From positions 4,741,001 through 4,805,000 of the forward strand of contig NZ_CP118615.1 in the NCBI RefSeq assembly GCF_028993575.1: a stretch of 64,000 nucleotides of DNA, written 5' to 3'. The position numbers and the translations under genes are program-made. Each line of letters opens with the position of its first letter. Positions within the stretch are counted from its first letter, which is position 1. Positions 27,779 through 36,661 of the stretch are shown in pieces. The notes under the pieces were generated by a model that was given only the letters and a program-made list of their open reading frames with translations, was not told where the DNA came from and ran no database searches. This stretch comes from Micromonospora cathayae. Lineage in GTDB: Bacteria > Actinomycetota > Actinomycetes > Mycobacteriales > Micromonosporaceae.

Positions 27779-29136
27779 TGATCGACGCTACGTACGCCTG
27801 GCCGCCGGCCGGCCAGGCCTGGTTCGACCTGCCGGAGCCGGTCCGGGCGGCGATGGTGTCCGCCGGCGCGGACAACTGGGCGGAGATCTTCCACGGCCGG
27901 GCCACCTACAACAAGCAGTGGCGGCTGGCCCGGCCGCCGGTGCTGACCGCCGACAGCTACCGGATGCTGAACGAGGTGGCCCTGCGGCTGGCCGAACTGC
28001 TGCTGGAGGCCGCCCGCCGGCGGGCCGGCAGCACCGGCGAGCTGGCCGCCGTGCTCGGCGTGGACCCCGTCGACACCCGGATGCTGCCCACCGACGAGCC
28101 ACTCGACGCGCACCTGCTGGCCGCCGTCCGCCCTGACGTGCTGCTCAGCGACGGGGTGCCGAGGATCGTCGAGTTCAACATCGACAGCAGCATCGGCGGG
28201 GTGCTGGACGCCGACACCGTCATCGAGCGGTTCACCCGGGTGTACGCCGAGCGGGGCGTCCTCGACGGCGTGCCGGTGCGGCCGGCACCGTCGGCGATGG
28301 ACACCCGGTTCGCCGCGATCCGGGCCACCCTCGGGCTACCCGAGGGAGCCGTGGTGCCGCTGCTGCTGGACTTCGAGGCCGACTACCCCGGCCTGGACGA
28401 CCCGGACCTGATGCGGCGGGTCCTCGCGCCGGTCACCGAGCGGGCCGCCCGGTTCGGGCTGGTGATGCCGATCGAGCCGGTCACCGCGGTCAGCGTCGCC
28501 GCCGACGGTGGCCCGCTGGTCTCCGGTCGGCCGGTCGACGGCGTGTTCCGGCTGTTCGTGCTCAACCGGGTCACCCGCGGGCCCGGCCTGGACGCCCTGG
28601 AGACCCTGGTGCTCTCGGGCCGGCTGCCCGCGTTCACCTCCGGGGCGGCCTGGCTGCTCGGCAACAAGCAGCTGCTGGCCTGGCTCTGGGCCGACCTGGA
28701 CACCCTCGACGACACCGACCGGGCCATCGTCCGGCGGCACCTGCCCCGCACCGACCTGCTCACCGCCGACCTGTTCGACCGGGCCGTGGCCGACCGGCAC
28801 GACCTGGTGTCCAAGCCCGCCGACGGGTCGGCCGGCGTGGACGTGGTGATCGGACGGGAGTCCGACGCCGACACCTGGGCCGAGGCGCTGCGCCGGGGCA
28901 TCGACCGGGGCGGCTACATCCTCCAGGAGTACGCCCACGCCGACGTGGTCCCGATGGACTTCGTGCACATCGAGACCGGCGAGACGGTCACCGAGGACGT
29001 GCCGTACAGCATCGCCCCGTACCTGTTCGGCCGGGAGCCGGCCAACGCCTGCGTCCGGTCCGGGTTCCCCGGCTGCGAGGGCGTGCTGAACCTGGCCCGG
29101 GGCGTACTGCTGTCCGGCATCTTCCTCACCGACTGA
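27775..29136 (+). CDS. Circularly permuted ATP-grasp-like ligase
   Basis: The 453-residue protein has features of permuted ATP-grasp enzymes: VLLSDGVPRIVEFNIDSSIG early in the protein, SGAAWLLGNKQLLAWLW in the middle, and the nucleotide-binding HDLVSKPADGSAGVDVVIG and GYILQEYA near the C-terminus. Such enzymes join a carboxylate to an amine using ATP. It ends the operon of hmaS, PhyH, DUF3050 and E1, so it could form an amide with 4-hydroxyphenylglycine or an amino-sugar/amino-acid partner, replacing an NRPS. An ATG doublet allows a start at 27775 or 27778. The exact family could not be named from sequence alone. Confidence 0.7.
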   Translation: MMIDATYAWPPAGQAWFDLPEPVRAAMVSAGADNWAEIFHGRATYNKQWRLARPPVLTADSYRMLNEVALRLAELLLEAARRRAGSTGELAAVLGVDPVDTRMLPTDEPLDAHLLAAVRPDVLLSDGVPRIVEFNIDSSIGGVLDADTVIERFTRVYAERGVLDGVPVRPAPSAMDTRFAAIRATLGLPEGAVVPLLLDFEADYPGLDDPDLMRRVLAPVTERAARFGLVMPIEPVTAVSVAADGGPLVSGRPVDGVFRLFVLNRVTRGPGLDALETLVLSGRLPAFTSGAAWLLGNKQLLAWLWADLDTLDDTDRAIVRRHLPRTDLLTADLFDRAVADRHDLVSKPADGSAGVDVVIGRESDADTWAEALRRGIDRGGYILQEYAHADVVPMDFVHIETGETVTEDVPYSIAPYLFGREPANACVRSGFPGCEGVLNLARGVLLSGIFLTD

Positions 29137-29160
29137 CAGCCCCACCCCGCCTTCCCTGAC

Positions 29161-29208
29161 CAGGAGGTTCGTGTCCTCGTCGCGGCGGCGCCGGGCGCGG
29201 ACCTCCTG
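29161..29208. terminator. Terminator-like inverted repeat between convergent genes
   Basis: CAGGAGGT (29161-29168) pairs with ACCTCCTG (29201-29208), extended by five more pairs including G-U. It lies between the ATP-grasp stop and the leftward SGNH hydrolase stop. Note that the left arm mimics a Shine-Dalgarno sequence. Confidence 0.55.
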
Positions 29209-29222
29209 ATCGTCGAGGGTGT

Positions 29223-29906
29223 TCAGCGGGGGCGGGTGAGGTGGGCGGCCAGCCGGCGCAGCGTCTCGGCGGTGGCGACGGCGTCGCTGCGGGCGCTGCC
29301 GTGCCGGCCGTCGCTGCTGTAGATGGACGGGTCGGCGGTGAGCGGGTGGTCGGTCAGCGGCACGTGCAGGGTGCCGAGCCGTTCGGCGAGCCGCCCGGTG
29401 TGCGCCGACAGCAGCCGCATCCGTTCGCGTAGGCCGGGGCGGACCCGTTCGGGTACGGCCGGGCTGTGCGACACGTCGAACATGCCCACGGTGATCACGT
29501 CCGCGCCGGCCGCCTGCAACGCGGTGACCATCAGGGTGAGTTCGGTGTCGACCGCGTCCGGGTCGTACGCCGGGCGGAACGCGTCGTTGCCGCCGCAGAC
29601 CACCAGCGCCAGGTCGGGGCCGAAGTCCAGCGCTGGGCGCAACTGTCCGGCGTGCACCTCGTGCGCCCGCAGCCCTCGCCGGCCCAGGTTCAGGTACGCC
29701 AGGTCGGGTGCGACGGCCCGCAGCTCGGCGGCGATCCGGTCGGCCCACTGGAGCCGGCTGTAGCCGTCGACCGGCTCGCACAGCCCTTCGGCCACGCTGT
29801 CGCCGAGCACCACGAACCGCCGCCACGGGTGGCCGGCGAGCAGCGTCGCGCTCTCCCCGTCGCGCAGGCAGTACGGATCGGTGGACTCGGTCAGCGTCGA
29901 CGGCAT
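29223..29906 (-). CDS. SGNH/GDSL hydrolase (cytoplasmic)
   Basis: The 227-residue protein has the SGNH blocks FVVLGDSVAEGL (nucleophilic Ser), LGRRG (oxyanion Gly region) and VVCGGNDAF (Asn), with a C-terminal catalytic Asp/His region around DPSIYSSDGRHGSA. There is no signal peptide, so it acts in the cytosol on an ester. Its start is divergent from the alpha/beta hydrolase at 30019. A GTG nine bases upstream is an alternative start. It lies inside the biosynthetic block on the opposite strand; a role in the pathway is possible but not shown. Confidence 0.8.
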   Translation of the reverse strand: MPSTLTESTDPYCLRDGESATLLAGHPWRRFVVLGDSVAEGLCEPVDGYSRLQWADRIAAELRAVAPDLAYLNLGRRGLRAHEVHAGQLRPALDFGPDLALVVCGGNDAFRPAYDPDAVDTELTLMVTALQAAGADVITVGMFDVSHSPAVPERVRPGLRERMRLLSAHTGRLAERLGTLHVPLTDHPLTADPSIYSSDGRHGSARSDAVATAETLRRLAAHLTRPR

Positions 29907-30018
29907 GCCCGGCACCGTAGCCGATCACCAGGGTGCGGACCACCGGCCGTGCGGACGGTCGTGGATCTGCCGCGTCCCTTGTCGACCGGGCCGGGTATCC
30001 GTTTGGTGTACTGGCCGA

Positions 30019-30897
30019 ATGGAGCTGTCCATAGACGCCGGGGACGTCCGGCTGCCCGGAACCCTGACCCTGCCCGCCGGGCCACCCCGCGCCGGAGTGG
30101 TGCTGCTGCACGGCGCGGGGTACGGCCACCGGTCCTACTTCCTGTACGAGCATCTGGCCCGGGTACTGCCGCCGCTCGGGATCGCCGTGCTCCGGTACGA
30201 CCGGCGGCCGGTGGCGGCCGGGGACGTGCCGTTGGCGGTGCAGGCCGCCGACGCGGCGGCGGCCGTCGCCCGACTGCGGGCGGAGATCGGTGACCGGCCG
30301 GTCGGCCTGTGGGGCTGGAGCCAGGGCGCGTGGGCGGCCCTGGCTGCGGCGACCAGCACCGTCCCCGAGGCGGCCTTCCTGGTCCTGCTCTCCGCCTCCG
30401 GTGTCACGCCGGCCCGGCAGATGCGCTACGGCACCGCCGAGCAGCTCCGCCGGCACGGGTACGGCCCGGAACCGCTGGCCGACCTGCTCGCCCTGCGGAC
30501 CACGGTGGAGGAGTACCTGCGTGGCCGGCTACCCCGGGACCGGGCCCAGGCCGAGGTCGACCGGTACGCGGACCAGCCCTGGTTCCCGCTGGCGTACGTC
30601 CGCCGGCACCTGCCCGAGCCCGGGGCCTGGACGGACATGGACCACGACCCGGCACCGACGATGGCCGCCGTGACATGCCCCGTCCTGCTGTACTACGGCG
30701 AGACCGACGAGTGGGTGCCGGTCGAGGAGAGCCTCGCCGCCTGGCGGGACACCGGGACGGCGGCCACCGTGTGCCGGCTGGCGGGCTGCGACCACGCGGC
30801 CACCCCGCTCGGCGGGACGACCATCGCCGAGATCAGCCCGACGTACTCGGCGACCCTGCGGGACTGGCTCACCGACCGGCTCGCCCGGTCGAGGTGA
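30019..30897 (+). CDS. Alpha/beta hydrolase (prolyl-oligopeptidase-like fold)
   Basis: The 292-residue protein has the nucleophile elbow LWGWSQGAW, an acid in YYGETDEWVPVEE and a His in LAGCDHAATPLGG. The strand pattern VVLLHGAGYGHRSYF and VLRYDRRPVAAGD is typical. It could be an esterase, thioesterase or peptidase. There is no obvious ribosome-binding site before the ATG, and TGTACT six bases upstream could be a -10 element, so the mRNA may be leaderless. It faces the TIGR03089 gene, with a hairpin between them. Confidence 0.78.
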   Translation: MELSIDAGDVRLPGTLTLPAGPPRAGVVLLHGAGYGHRSYFLYEHLARVLPPLGIAVLRYDRRPVAAGDVPLAVQAADAAAAVARLRAEIGDRPVGLWGWSQGAWAALAAATSTVPEAAFLVLLSASGVTPARQMRYGTAEQLRRHGYGPEPLADLLALRTTVEEYLRGRLPRDRAQAEVDRYADQPWFPLAYVRRHLPEPGAWTDMDHDPAPTMAAVTCPVLLYYGETDEWVPVEESLAAWRDTGTAATVCRLAGCDHAATPLGGTTIAEISPTYSATLRDWLTDRLARSR

Positions 30898-30945
30898 CCG
30901 GCCCCGGGCGGGCGTTCGTACCCCGCCCACGACCGCCGCGAGGTC

Positions 30946-30983
30946 GACGCCACGGTCGGCGTCCTCCGCTCGACGGTGGCGTC
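30946..30983. terminator. Inverted repeat between convergent hydrolase and TIGR03089 genes
   Basis: GACGCCAC (30946-30953) pairs with GTGGCGTC (30976-30983) over a 22-nt loop. Its position between two facing stops suggests termination; the loop is long. Confidence 0.4.
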
Positions 30984-30990
30984 CGCCGGG

Positions 30991-31755
30991 TCAGAGGACC
31001 CGGGTGACCTGCTCGGCGGCGGCCAGCGCGGCCCGCCGCTGCGGGGTGGTGTTGGCGCAGAGCACCACGGACGCGCCGACCGCCAGCGGCGCGAGCAGCC
31101 ACGTCACCGGCTCGTCGTGGACGTCCGCGTCCACCAGGATCCGGTCGCCCGTGCGCAGCCCGAGCCGTTCGGCCACCCCCTGGGCGATCTCACCCCACTG
31201 CCGGTAGCTGGTGCCGTCGACGCTGGCCGCGTCCGACCGCCGGACCTCGGCCGTCGGCGGCGGGGCGGCGGCATGCCGGTCCAGTTCGGTGAGGAAGTCC
31301 AGGTAGCCGGTCGGCGGCGGCGGGGTGGGCGCTCCGACCGGGCCGAGGCCGAGGACGTACCGGTGGGTGGCCTCGGGTGGGTTGTCCAGCCAGTCGTCGA
31401 CCCGGGGCCGGTGGACGAAGCTGGCGTCCAGCGCCGCGTCCGCGCCCGCACCGACCGGGGACAGCCCGGCGGTGGCCCGGCCCCGGAACGACACCGCCAC
31501 CCCGGCCGCCCAACAGCCCATCAGCACCACGGCCGTCTGCCAGTGCGGCGGCAACAGCACGGCCGCCCGGTCGCCGGGGCGCAGCCCGCACCCGTCACGC
31601 AGCAGCCCGGCCGTCCGGGCCGCCCAGTCACCCAGCTCGACGGCGGTCAGCGCGGTGCGTTCACCGGTCGCGCCGTCGTGGTACGTCAGCAGGGGTTCGT
31701 CCCGGCCGGCACCAGCGCGCAGGCCGGTCCCGTCGATGGTGGCGGACAGGGTCAT
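30991..31755 (-). CDS. TIGR03089-type actinobacterial protein (ligase N-domain-like)
   Basis: The 254-residue protein resembles the N-terminal part of AMP-forming ligases: LLTYHDGATGERTALTAVEL, GLRPGDRAAVLLPPHWQTAV and VLMGCWAAGVAVSFRG. It lacks the ATP-binding Thr/Ser/Gly loop and the C-terminal domain. Proteins of this size and type are widespread in actinobacteria (TIGR03089) and have no known reaction. It is therefore probably a housekeeping gene within or at the edge of the biosynthetic region, not a fourth functional ligase. Confidence 0.75.
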   Translation of the reverse strand: MTLSATIDGTGLRAGAGRDEPLLTYHDGATGERTALTAVELGDWAARTAGLLRDGCGLRPGDRAAVLLPPHWQTAVVLMGCWAAGVAVSFRGRATAGLSPVGAGADAALDASFVHRPRVDDWLDNPPEATHRYVLGLGPVGAPTPPPPTGYLDFLTELDRHAAAPPPTAEVRRSDAASVDGTSYRQWGEIAQGVAERLGLRTGDRILVDADVHDEPVTWLLAPLAVGASVVLCANTTPQRRAALAAAEQVTRVL

Positions 31756-31816
31756 CGGAGCCTCCGAAGGACGCGGGTCGCGTACAGGGTCGACCCTATT
31801 GGCTGTCCGATCCTCC

Positions 31817-32014
31817 CTACCGGCGGGGCTTCACCATGACGGTCAGGATCAGCGCGAGGATGACGAGCGTCAGGATCAACCAGCCGATGTTGACAGCGAG
31901 ACCGATCACCGCGTCTCGGGTACCTGGGATGATCAGCAAGATGACGACGCCGAGCAGGATCCCGCGCAGCGGTGACGGCTTCCTTCTGCCCGCCTTGTTC
32001 TCGTTCCCTGCCAT
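31817..32014 (-). CDS. Small two-helix membrane protein
   Basis: The 65-residue protein starts with a charged MAGNENKAGRRKPS segment followed by two hydrophobic helices (GILLGVVILLIIPG and LAVNIGWLILTLVILALILTVM) and ends KPRR. GGGGAG nine bases upstream of the ATG at 32014 supports translation. It lies downstream of the MFS gene on the same strand. Function unknown; it could be an independent small membrane protein. Confidence 0.7.
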   Translation of the reverse strand: MAGNENKAGRRKPSPLRGILLGVVILLIIPGTRDAVIGLAVNIGWLILTLVILALILTVMVKPRR

Positions 32015-32082
32015 CTCAGCAGCTCCCCTCGGGGTATGCCGGCAAGCGTCATCGGCCTGAAGAACGTTGCCTGCCGGTCGGT

Positions 32083-33312
32083 TCAGGCCGGGACGGTGGC
32101 CTTCTCGGGTCCGCCGACCGGGGCCGAGGGCGGCCGGGCGATCAGCGGTACGACGATCACGGCCAGGCACAACACCGCCGAGGCGACCAGGGCGGGGGTC
32201 AACCCGAAGGCCGTCACACCCCACCCGGCGAGCAGCGCGCCGGCCGGCAGCCCGGCGAACCCGATCGCCCCGGCCAGACCGATCACCCGGGTCTGCAACA
32301 CCGGGGGCACCCGTTCGTAGAGGGTCACGCCGAGCAGCGGGTTGATCGCGGCCACCCCGATCGCGGACACGAAGGTGACCGAGGTGACCAGCACCAGGTC
32401 GTCGGTGGCGGCCATGGCGAGCAGCCGGGGTGTGCCGCACAGGGCCGCGCCGGCCACGAAGGTGGCGAACGGGGGCAGCCGGGGCCCCAACCAGGTGAAG
32501 ATCACGCTGCCGAGCAGCGCACCCGCACCGAACGCGCCGAGCACCAGGCCGAGGCCGGCGGGGGAGTCCAGCACCTCGGCCACCCAGAGCGGCACGAAGA
32601 CCGCGATGCTGGCGTTCGCCACCATGTTCAGCGCGAACACCACCAGCAGCATGCTGCGCAGCAACCGGTCGTCGCGGACGTAGCGGAAGCCGCCGCGCAG
32701 CGCCGCCCAGTAGCCCTCGCGGGCCGGGGCCGCGTCGCCGCCGGCCGGGGCGGGCAGCACCACCAGCAGCCCGATCAGCAGGGCGCACACCGCGAAGGTG
32801 GCCGCGTCGATCAGCAGCGCGGTGGTGGTGCCGAACCAGAAGATGAGCAGCCCACCGAGGCTCGCGCCGAGCAGCGTGACCACCCGGTTGAGCCCCTCGT
32901 ACACGGAGGTGAGCCGGATCAGGCGTACCCCGGCGGCCTCGGCGGCCGGGCGCATCATCACGTGCTTGACCCGGTCGCCGATGCCGCGCAGCCCGCCGAC
33001 CACCGCGACCAGCACCACCAGGGCTGCCAGGCCGAGCCAGGGGGCCACCGCCACCGCGACCATCCCGGCGGCGCTGGCGGCGTCGGCCACGACCGAGGTC
33101 CGCCGCAGCCCGACCCGGTCGGCCAGCGGCGCGGCCAGCGCGCTGGAGAGCAGGTACGGGATGGTCTCCGCCGCCGCGACCAGCCCCATCAGCGCCGGGC
33201 TGCCGGTGGTCTCCAGCACCAGCCAGGGGATCGCCACGATCGACACCCGGCTGCCCAGGGTGGAGATGATGTCGGCGGTGACCAGGGTGGCCAGTCGCGC
33301 CCTCGGGGTCAC
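32083..33312 (-). CDS. MFS exporter
   Basis: The 409-residue protein has about twelve hydrophobic helices and the MFS loop APLADRVGLRRTSVV between helices 2 and 3. It resembles the MFS_3/DHA-type efflux permeases often placed in antibiotic clusters. GTG 33312 overlaps the stop of the preceding ligase gene (GTGA), so the two are translationally coupled. The inferred role is export of the product or self-resistance. Confidence 0.88.
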   Translation of the reverse strand: MTPRARLATLVTADIISTLGSRVSIVAIPWLVLETTGSPALMGLVAAAETIPYLLSSALAAPLADRVGLRRTSVVADAASAAGMVAVAVAPWLGLAALVVLVAVVGGLRGIGDRVKHVMMRPAAEAAGVRLIRLTSVYEGLNRVVTLLGASLGGLLIFWFGTTTALLIDAATFAVCALLIGLLVVLPAPAGGDAAPAREGYWAALRGGFRYVRDDRLLRSMLLVVFALNMVANASIAVFVPLWVAEVLDSPAGLGLVLGAFGAGALLGSVIFTWLGPRLPPFATFVAGAALCGTPRLLAMAATDDLVLVTSVTFVSAIGVAAINPLLGVTLYERVPPVLQTRVIGLAGAIGFAGLPAGALLAGWGVTAFGLTPALVASAVLCLAVIVVPLIARPPSAPVGGPEKATVPA

Positions 33313-34961
33313 CCGCCGACGCCGATCACCCGGTGCGCGGCGGCGTGCCGGGCCCGCAGCGCGGGCTTGTCCACCTTGTTGGAGCGGTTCAGCGGCAACC
33401 GGTCCACGAACTCCACCTGCTGCGGGGCCCACAGGTCGCTCAGTTCCCGGGTCACCAGGTCGATCAGTTCCTGCTCGGTGACGGTCGCCGCCGGGTTCCG
33501 CACCACGTACGCGTAAGGGTCCTCCGCGCCGTCGTCGCCCGGTACGCCGATCACCGCCGCCGCGGCGACCTGCGGGTGCCCGGCCAGCACGTCCTCGACG
33601 GGGCGGCTGTAGATCGGCCAGGACCGCCGCTTGGTGAGGATCCGGTCGGCCAGCCGGTCCACGAGGTGGAGGTACCCGTCGGCGTCGAGGTGCCCGACGT
33701 CGCGGGTGCGGACCCACCCGTCGACCAGGGTGTCGGCGGTCAGCTCGGGCTGGCCGAAGTAGCCGACGAAGCTGAGTTTCGTGCGTACCCACACCTCGCC
33801 GTCGGTGCCGGCCGGCACCACCTGCCCGTCGGCGTCGCGGATCTCCAGGTCCACGTCGCCGTACGGTCGGCCGCAGGAGCGGAGCCGTTCCGGGTGCGCC
33901 GGGTCCTCGGTCAACTGCGGCAGCGCCGTGATGATCACCGCTTCGCTGAGCCCGTACACGATCCGCATGACCGGGCCGAACCGGGCGATGGCCTGGCGTA
34001 GCCGGGCCGGTGCGGCCGGGCCGCCACCGACGTTGAACATGAACATGTTCGAGAAGTCCGCGCCGGGCAGGGCCGGGTGGTCGAGCACCTCGTACAGCAT
34101 CGGCGGGGTGAGGAAGGTGGAGTTGATCCGCTCCCGGTCGACGGTGGCGATGAACCGGGCCGGGTCCCAGTCGTCGGACAGGAACAGCACTCCGCCGGTG
34201 AACAGGTTGACCAGGGTGGTGACCTGGCCGCTGGCGATCCACATGGGGGAGTGGGACAGGTGCCGCAGCAGCGGCGCGCCGCTGCCCCGGATCGCCTCGG
34301 CGATGGCCAGGACCTGCCGGTAGAAGCTCTCCCGGTGGTGCACCAGCTTCGGCGTGCCGGTGCTGCCGCTGGTCTGGAGGAACGACTCCGGCGTCGGCAC
34401 CCCGACCGGCAGCGCCTCCGGGCTGGCGGTCGATCCACCGGTTCCGCTGGCCGGTCCGCTCGGGGCGGCGGTCGGGTCGGTCGGATCGACGGTCGCGCCG
34501 GCCGGCCCGGCGGTCGGGTCGGGCGCGGTGAGGTCGGGGCCGTCCCCGGCACCGAGGCAGAGCACCGGCACCCCGGGCAGCGCGCCGGCCAGTTCCGCGC
34601 CGAGGCCGTCCGGGCGGCGGGCGTCGTAGACGAACACGTCGGGGCGGGCCAGCCGGACGAACTGGTCGATCTCCCGGCGGGAGGTGACCGGCGCGACCCA
34701 CATCGACCGGCAGCCCAGCAGGTGCAGGGCGAGTTGCAGCAGTGGTGCCTCGACCACGTTGCCGGCCATCACCAGCACCGCCGCGCCGGGCCGGACCCCG
34801 TGCCGGAGCAGCCGGGCCGCCAGCGCCCGCACCTCGGCGGCCACCTCGCAGTAGGTGAGCCGTCGTCCGCCACCGACCAGCGCCTCCCGGTCGCCGAACC
34901 CGGTGAACAGCGCCAGGGCGTCGGAAACGTAGCTCGGCTGGTGCGCGGTCCCGTCAGACAT
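33309..34961 (-). CDS. AMP-forming acyl/aryl ligase (ligase 3)
   Basis: The 550-residue enzyme has the P-loop ESFLQTSGSTGTPKLVHHR, A5-like MRIVYGLSEAVIITA, TRDVGHLDADGYLHLVDRLA and a C-terminal LPLNRSNKVDKPALR with the catalytic Lys. A Pro/Thr/Gly/Ser-rich insertion of about 40 residues (TAPDPTAGPAGATVDPTDPT and onward) precedes the P-loop, unusual for the family. ATG 34961 follows GGGAG. It is coupled to the MFS gene. It is the third distinct ligase in the block and may activate a polyketide acid, a 4-hydroxyphenyl acid or a fatty acid. Confidence 0.88.
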   Translation of the reverse strand: MSDGTAHQPSYVSDALALFTGFGDREALVGGGRRLTYCEVAAEVRALAARLLRHGVRPGAAVLVMAGNVVEAPLLQLALHLLGCRSMWVAPVTSRREIDQFVRLARPDVFVYDARRPDGLGAELAGALPGVPVLCLGAGDGPDLTAPDPTAGPAGATVDPTDPTAAPSGPASGTGGSTASPEALPVGVPTPESFLQTSGSTGTPKLVHHRESFYRQVLAIAEAIRGSGAPLLRHLSHSPMWIASGQVTTLVNLFTGGVLFLSDDWDPARFIATVDRERINSTFLTPPMLYEVLDHPALPGADFSNMFMFNVGGGPAAPARLRQAIARFGPVMRIVYGLSEAVIITALPQLTEDPAHPERLRSCGRPYGDVDLEIRDADGQVVPAGTDGEVWVRTKLSFVGYFGQPELTADTLVDGWVRTRDVGHLDADGYLHLVDRLADRILTKRRSWPIYSRPVEDVLAGHPQVAAAAVIGVPGDDGAEDPYAYVVRNPAATVTEQELIDLVTRELSDLWAPQQVEFVDRLPLNRSNKVDKPALRARHAAAHRVIGVGG

Positions 34962-35183
34962 GCGGCAACTCCCGTCCCGTCCAGGGTGGTCGTTCGGGTG
35001 CCCCGGATGCGCGCGGATGTGGCGCATCCGGGGGGAAGGATTCGGCGACGGGACGGCGCGCCGAGGTGCCGTCGACGGCCGCACCGCCGCCCGTCGAGCC
35101 TAGGTGGAGGGTGCCCGGACGGGCCAGAGCCGATCGTCGTCGGGTGCCGGCCGGGCAGTAGTTGATCATGCCGGTCCGGTTGA

Positions 35184-35212
35184 TTGACGCCTGTAAACAG
35201 CGGGGCTAGGTT
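35184..35212 (+). promoter_or_regulatory. Sigma-70-like promoter for the secreted SGNH hydrolase
   Basis: TTGACG (35184-35189) and TAGGTT (35207-35212) are separated by 17 bp, in an AT-richer part of the 315-bp divergent region 34962-35276. The ATG is 65 bp further on. The rest of the region, including whatever drives ligase 3 and the MFS gene, shows no clear element. Confidence 0.6.
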
Positions 35213-35276
35213 TCTGGACCATCGTCCAGGCGCTGCCGTCAGCGGACGGCCCTGGGCTGCCGATAATGGAGGTTCA

Positions 35277-36587
35277 ATGTCGACCCCGAAACGATGGCAG
35301 GTCGTGGCCACCGCCACGGCGCTGCTGGTCACGGGTACTCCCGCGGTGGTGGCGAGTGCCGGACCGTCCACCGACGCCGCCAACCGCAACGACCGGTCGC
35401 GCGACGTGTGGGCGGGCACCTGGGCCGCCGCGGTCACCCGCGGCAACTCGGTCGGACTGACCAACAACGGGCTCAACAACCAGAGCGTACGGATGGTCGT
35501 GCACACCACCGTCGGTGGTGACCGGCTCCGCATCCGCCTCAGCAACATCTACGGCGAGCAGATCGTCAAGCTCGGCCGGGCCACCGTCGCCAAGCCGAAC
35601 ACCAGCACCCCGGACGACCTGTCCGACATCGACACCAGCACGGTGCGGGAGCTGACCTTCGGCGGCACCGCCACGGTGAACATGAACCGCGGCGGCGAAC
35701 TGCTCAGCGACCCGATCGACCTGCCGGTCGGCGAGCAGCAGGACCTCGTCGTCACCCTGTACTTTCCGACCATCACCGGGCCGGTCACCTTCCACGGCCA
35801 GTCCCGGCAGACCACCTACATCGGTGCCACCGACCTCACCGGGGCGGCCGACGGCGCGGGCTTCACGGTCCGCCCCGACTGCTGCTGGTTCTTCCTCTCC
35901 GGCGTGGACGTCGAGCGGCGCAAGAGCCCCGGCTCGGTCGTCGTCTTCGGTGACTCGATCGGTGACGGCAACAAGGCCACCGTCAACGCCAACAAGCGCT
36001 GGCCGGACTTCCTCGCCGACCGGCTGATCGACACCCGCGCCGAGGTCCGCACCCCGGGCGTGCTCAACGCCAGCCTGGCCGGCAACCGCCTCAACCACGA
36101 GGGCACCGAACCGGGTGCGGGCGGCTTCCCCGGCTACTACGAGCTGGGGCCGAACGCCCTGGCCCGGCTCAACGAGGACGTCTTCGCCCAGACCGACGTG
36201 CGGACCGTCGTCACCCACCTGGGTATCAACGACATCTGGATGTCCGGTGACTCCGCCGAGAGCATCATCGCCAGCCTGCGCCAGATCAACCAGCAGGTGC
36301 AGCAGCGCGGCCTGACCAGCCTGGTCGGCACGCTCACCCCGTACGAGGGGCACGGCGCGGAGGGGGTCTGGACGCCGGCGAAGGAGGCCACCCGGCAGGC
36401 CGTCAACGCGTACCTGCGCAGCAGCACCGAGTTCGACGGCGTGATCGACTTCGACAAGGTGCTCCGCGACCCGGCGCAGCCGAGCCGGCTGCTGCCCGCG
36501 TACGACTCGGGCGACCACATCCACCCGAACGACCTGGGCAACCAGAAGATGGCCGAGGCGGTCTCGCTGCGGCTGCTCGGGCTCTAG
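35277..36587 (+). CDS. Secreted SGNH/GDSL esterase with N-terminal beta domain
   Basis: The 436-residue protein begins with a signal peptide (KRWQVVATATALLVTGTPAVVASA, cleavage near residue 28). A beta-rich domain follows to about residue 220, and then an SGNH domain: VVVFGDSIGDGNK (Ser), LNASLAGNRL (Gly), VTHLGINDIW (Asn) and DSGDHIHPNDLG (Asp/His). It resembles secreted lipase/esterase-like SGNH proteins of actinomycetes. GGAGG precedes the ATG. It has its own promoter and is closed by a perfect 14-bp hairpin, so it is an independent unit; it may act on a product ester outside the cell or be unrelated. Confidence 0.88.
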   Translation: MSTPKRWQVVATATALLVTGTPAVVASAGPSTDAANRNDRSRDVWAGTWAAAVTRGNSVGLTNNGLNNQSVRMVVHTTVGGDRLRIRLSNIYGEQIVKLGRATVAKPNTSTPDDLSDIDTSTVRELTFGGTATVNMNRGGELLSDPIDLPVGEQQDLVVTLYFPTITGPVTFHGQSRQTTYIGATDLTGAADGAGFTVRPDCCWFFLSGVDVERRKSPGSVVVFGDSIGDGNKATVNANKRWPDFLADRLIDTRAEVRTPGVLNASLAGNRLNHEGTEPGAGGFPGYYELGPNALARLNEDVFAQTDVRTVVTHLGINDIWMSGDSAESIIASLRQINQQVQQRGLTSLVGTLTPYEGHGAEGVWTPAKEATRQAVNAYLRSSTEFDGVIDFDKVLRDPAQPSRLLPAYDSGDHIHPNDLGNQKMAEAVSLRLLGL

Positions 36588-36597
36588 CACCACCAGG

Positions 36598-36630
36598 CGG
36601 AAGCGGCGGGGTGACCCCCCGCCGCTTCCG
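36598..36630. terminator. Perfect 14-bp terminator hairpin
   Basis: CGGAAGCGGCGGGG (36598-36611) pairs perfectly with CCCCGCCGCTTCCG (36617-36630) over the loop TGACC, 10 bp after the SGNH esterase stop. The P450 GTG lies only 31 bp beyond, so the P450 operon needs read-through or a promoter within or just after this hairpin. Confidence 0.8.
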
Positions 36631-36661
36631 GCCGTCTATTCCTGGGGAGGAAGCACCACCA

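Noticed and set aside
30991..31755. Fourth functional AMP-forming ligase
   Set aside because: It lacks the ATP-binding loop and the C-terminal domain and matches the short TIGR03089-type protein.
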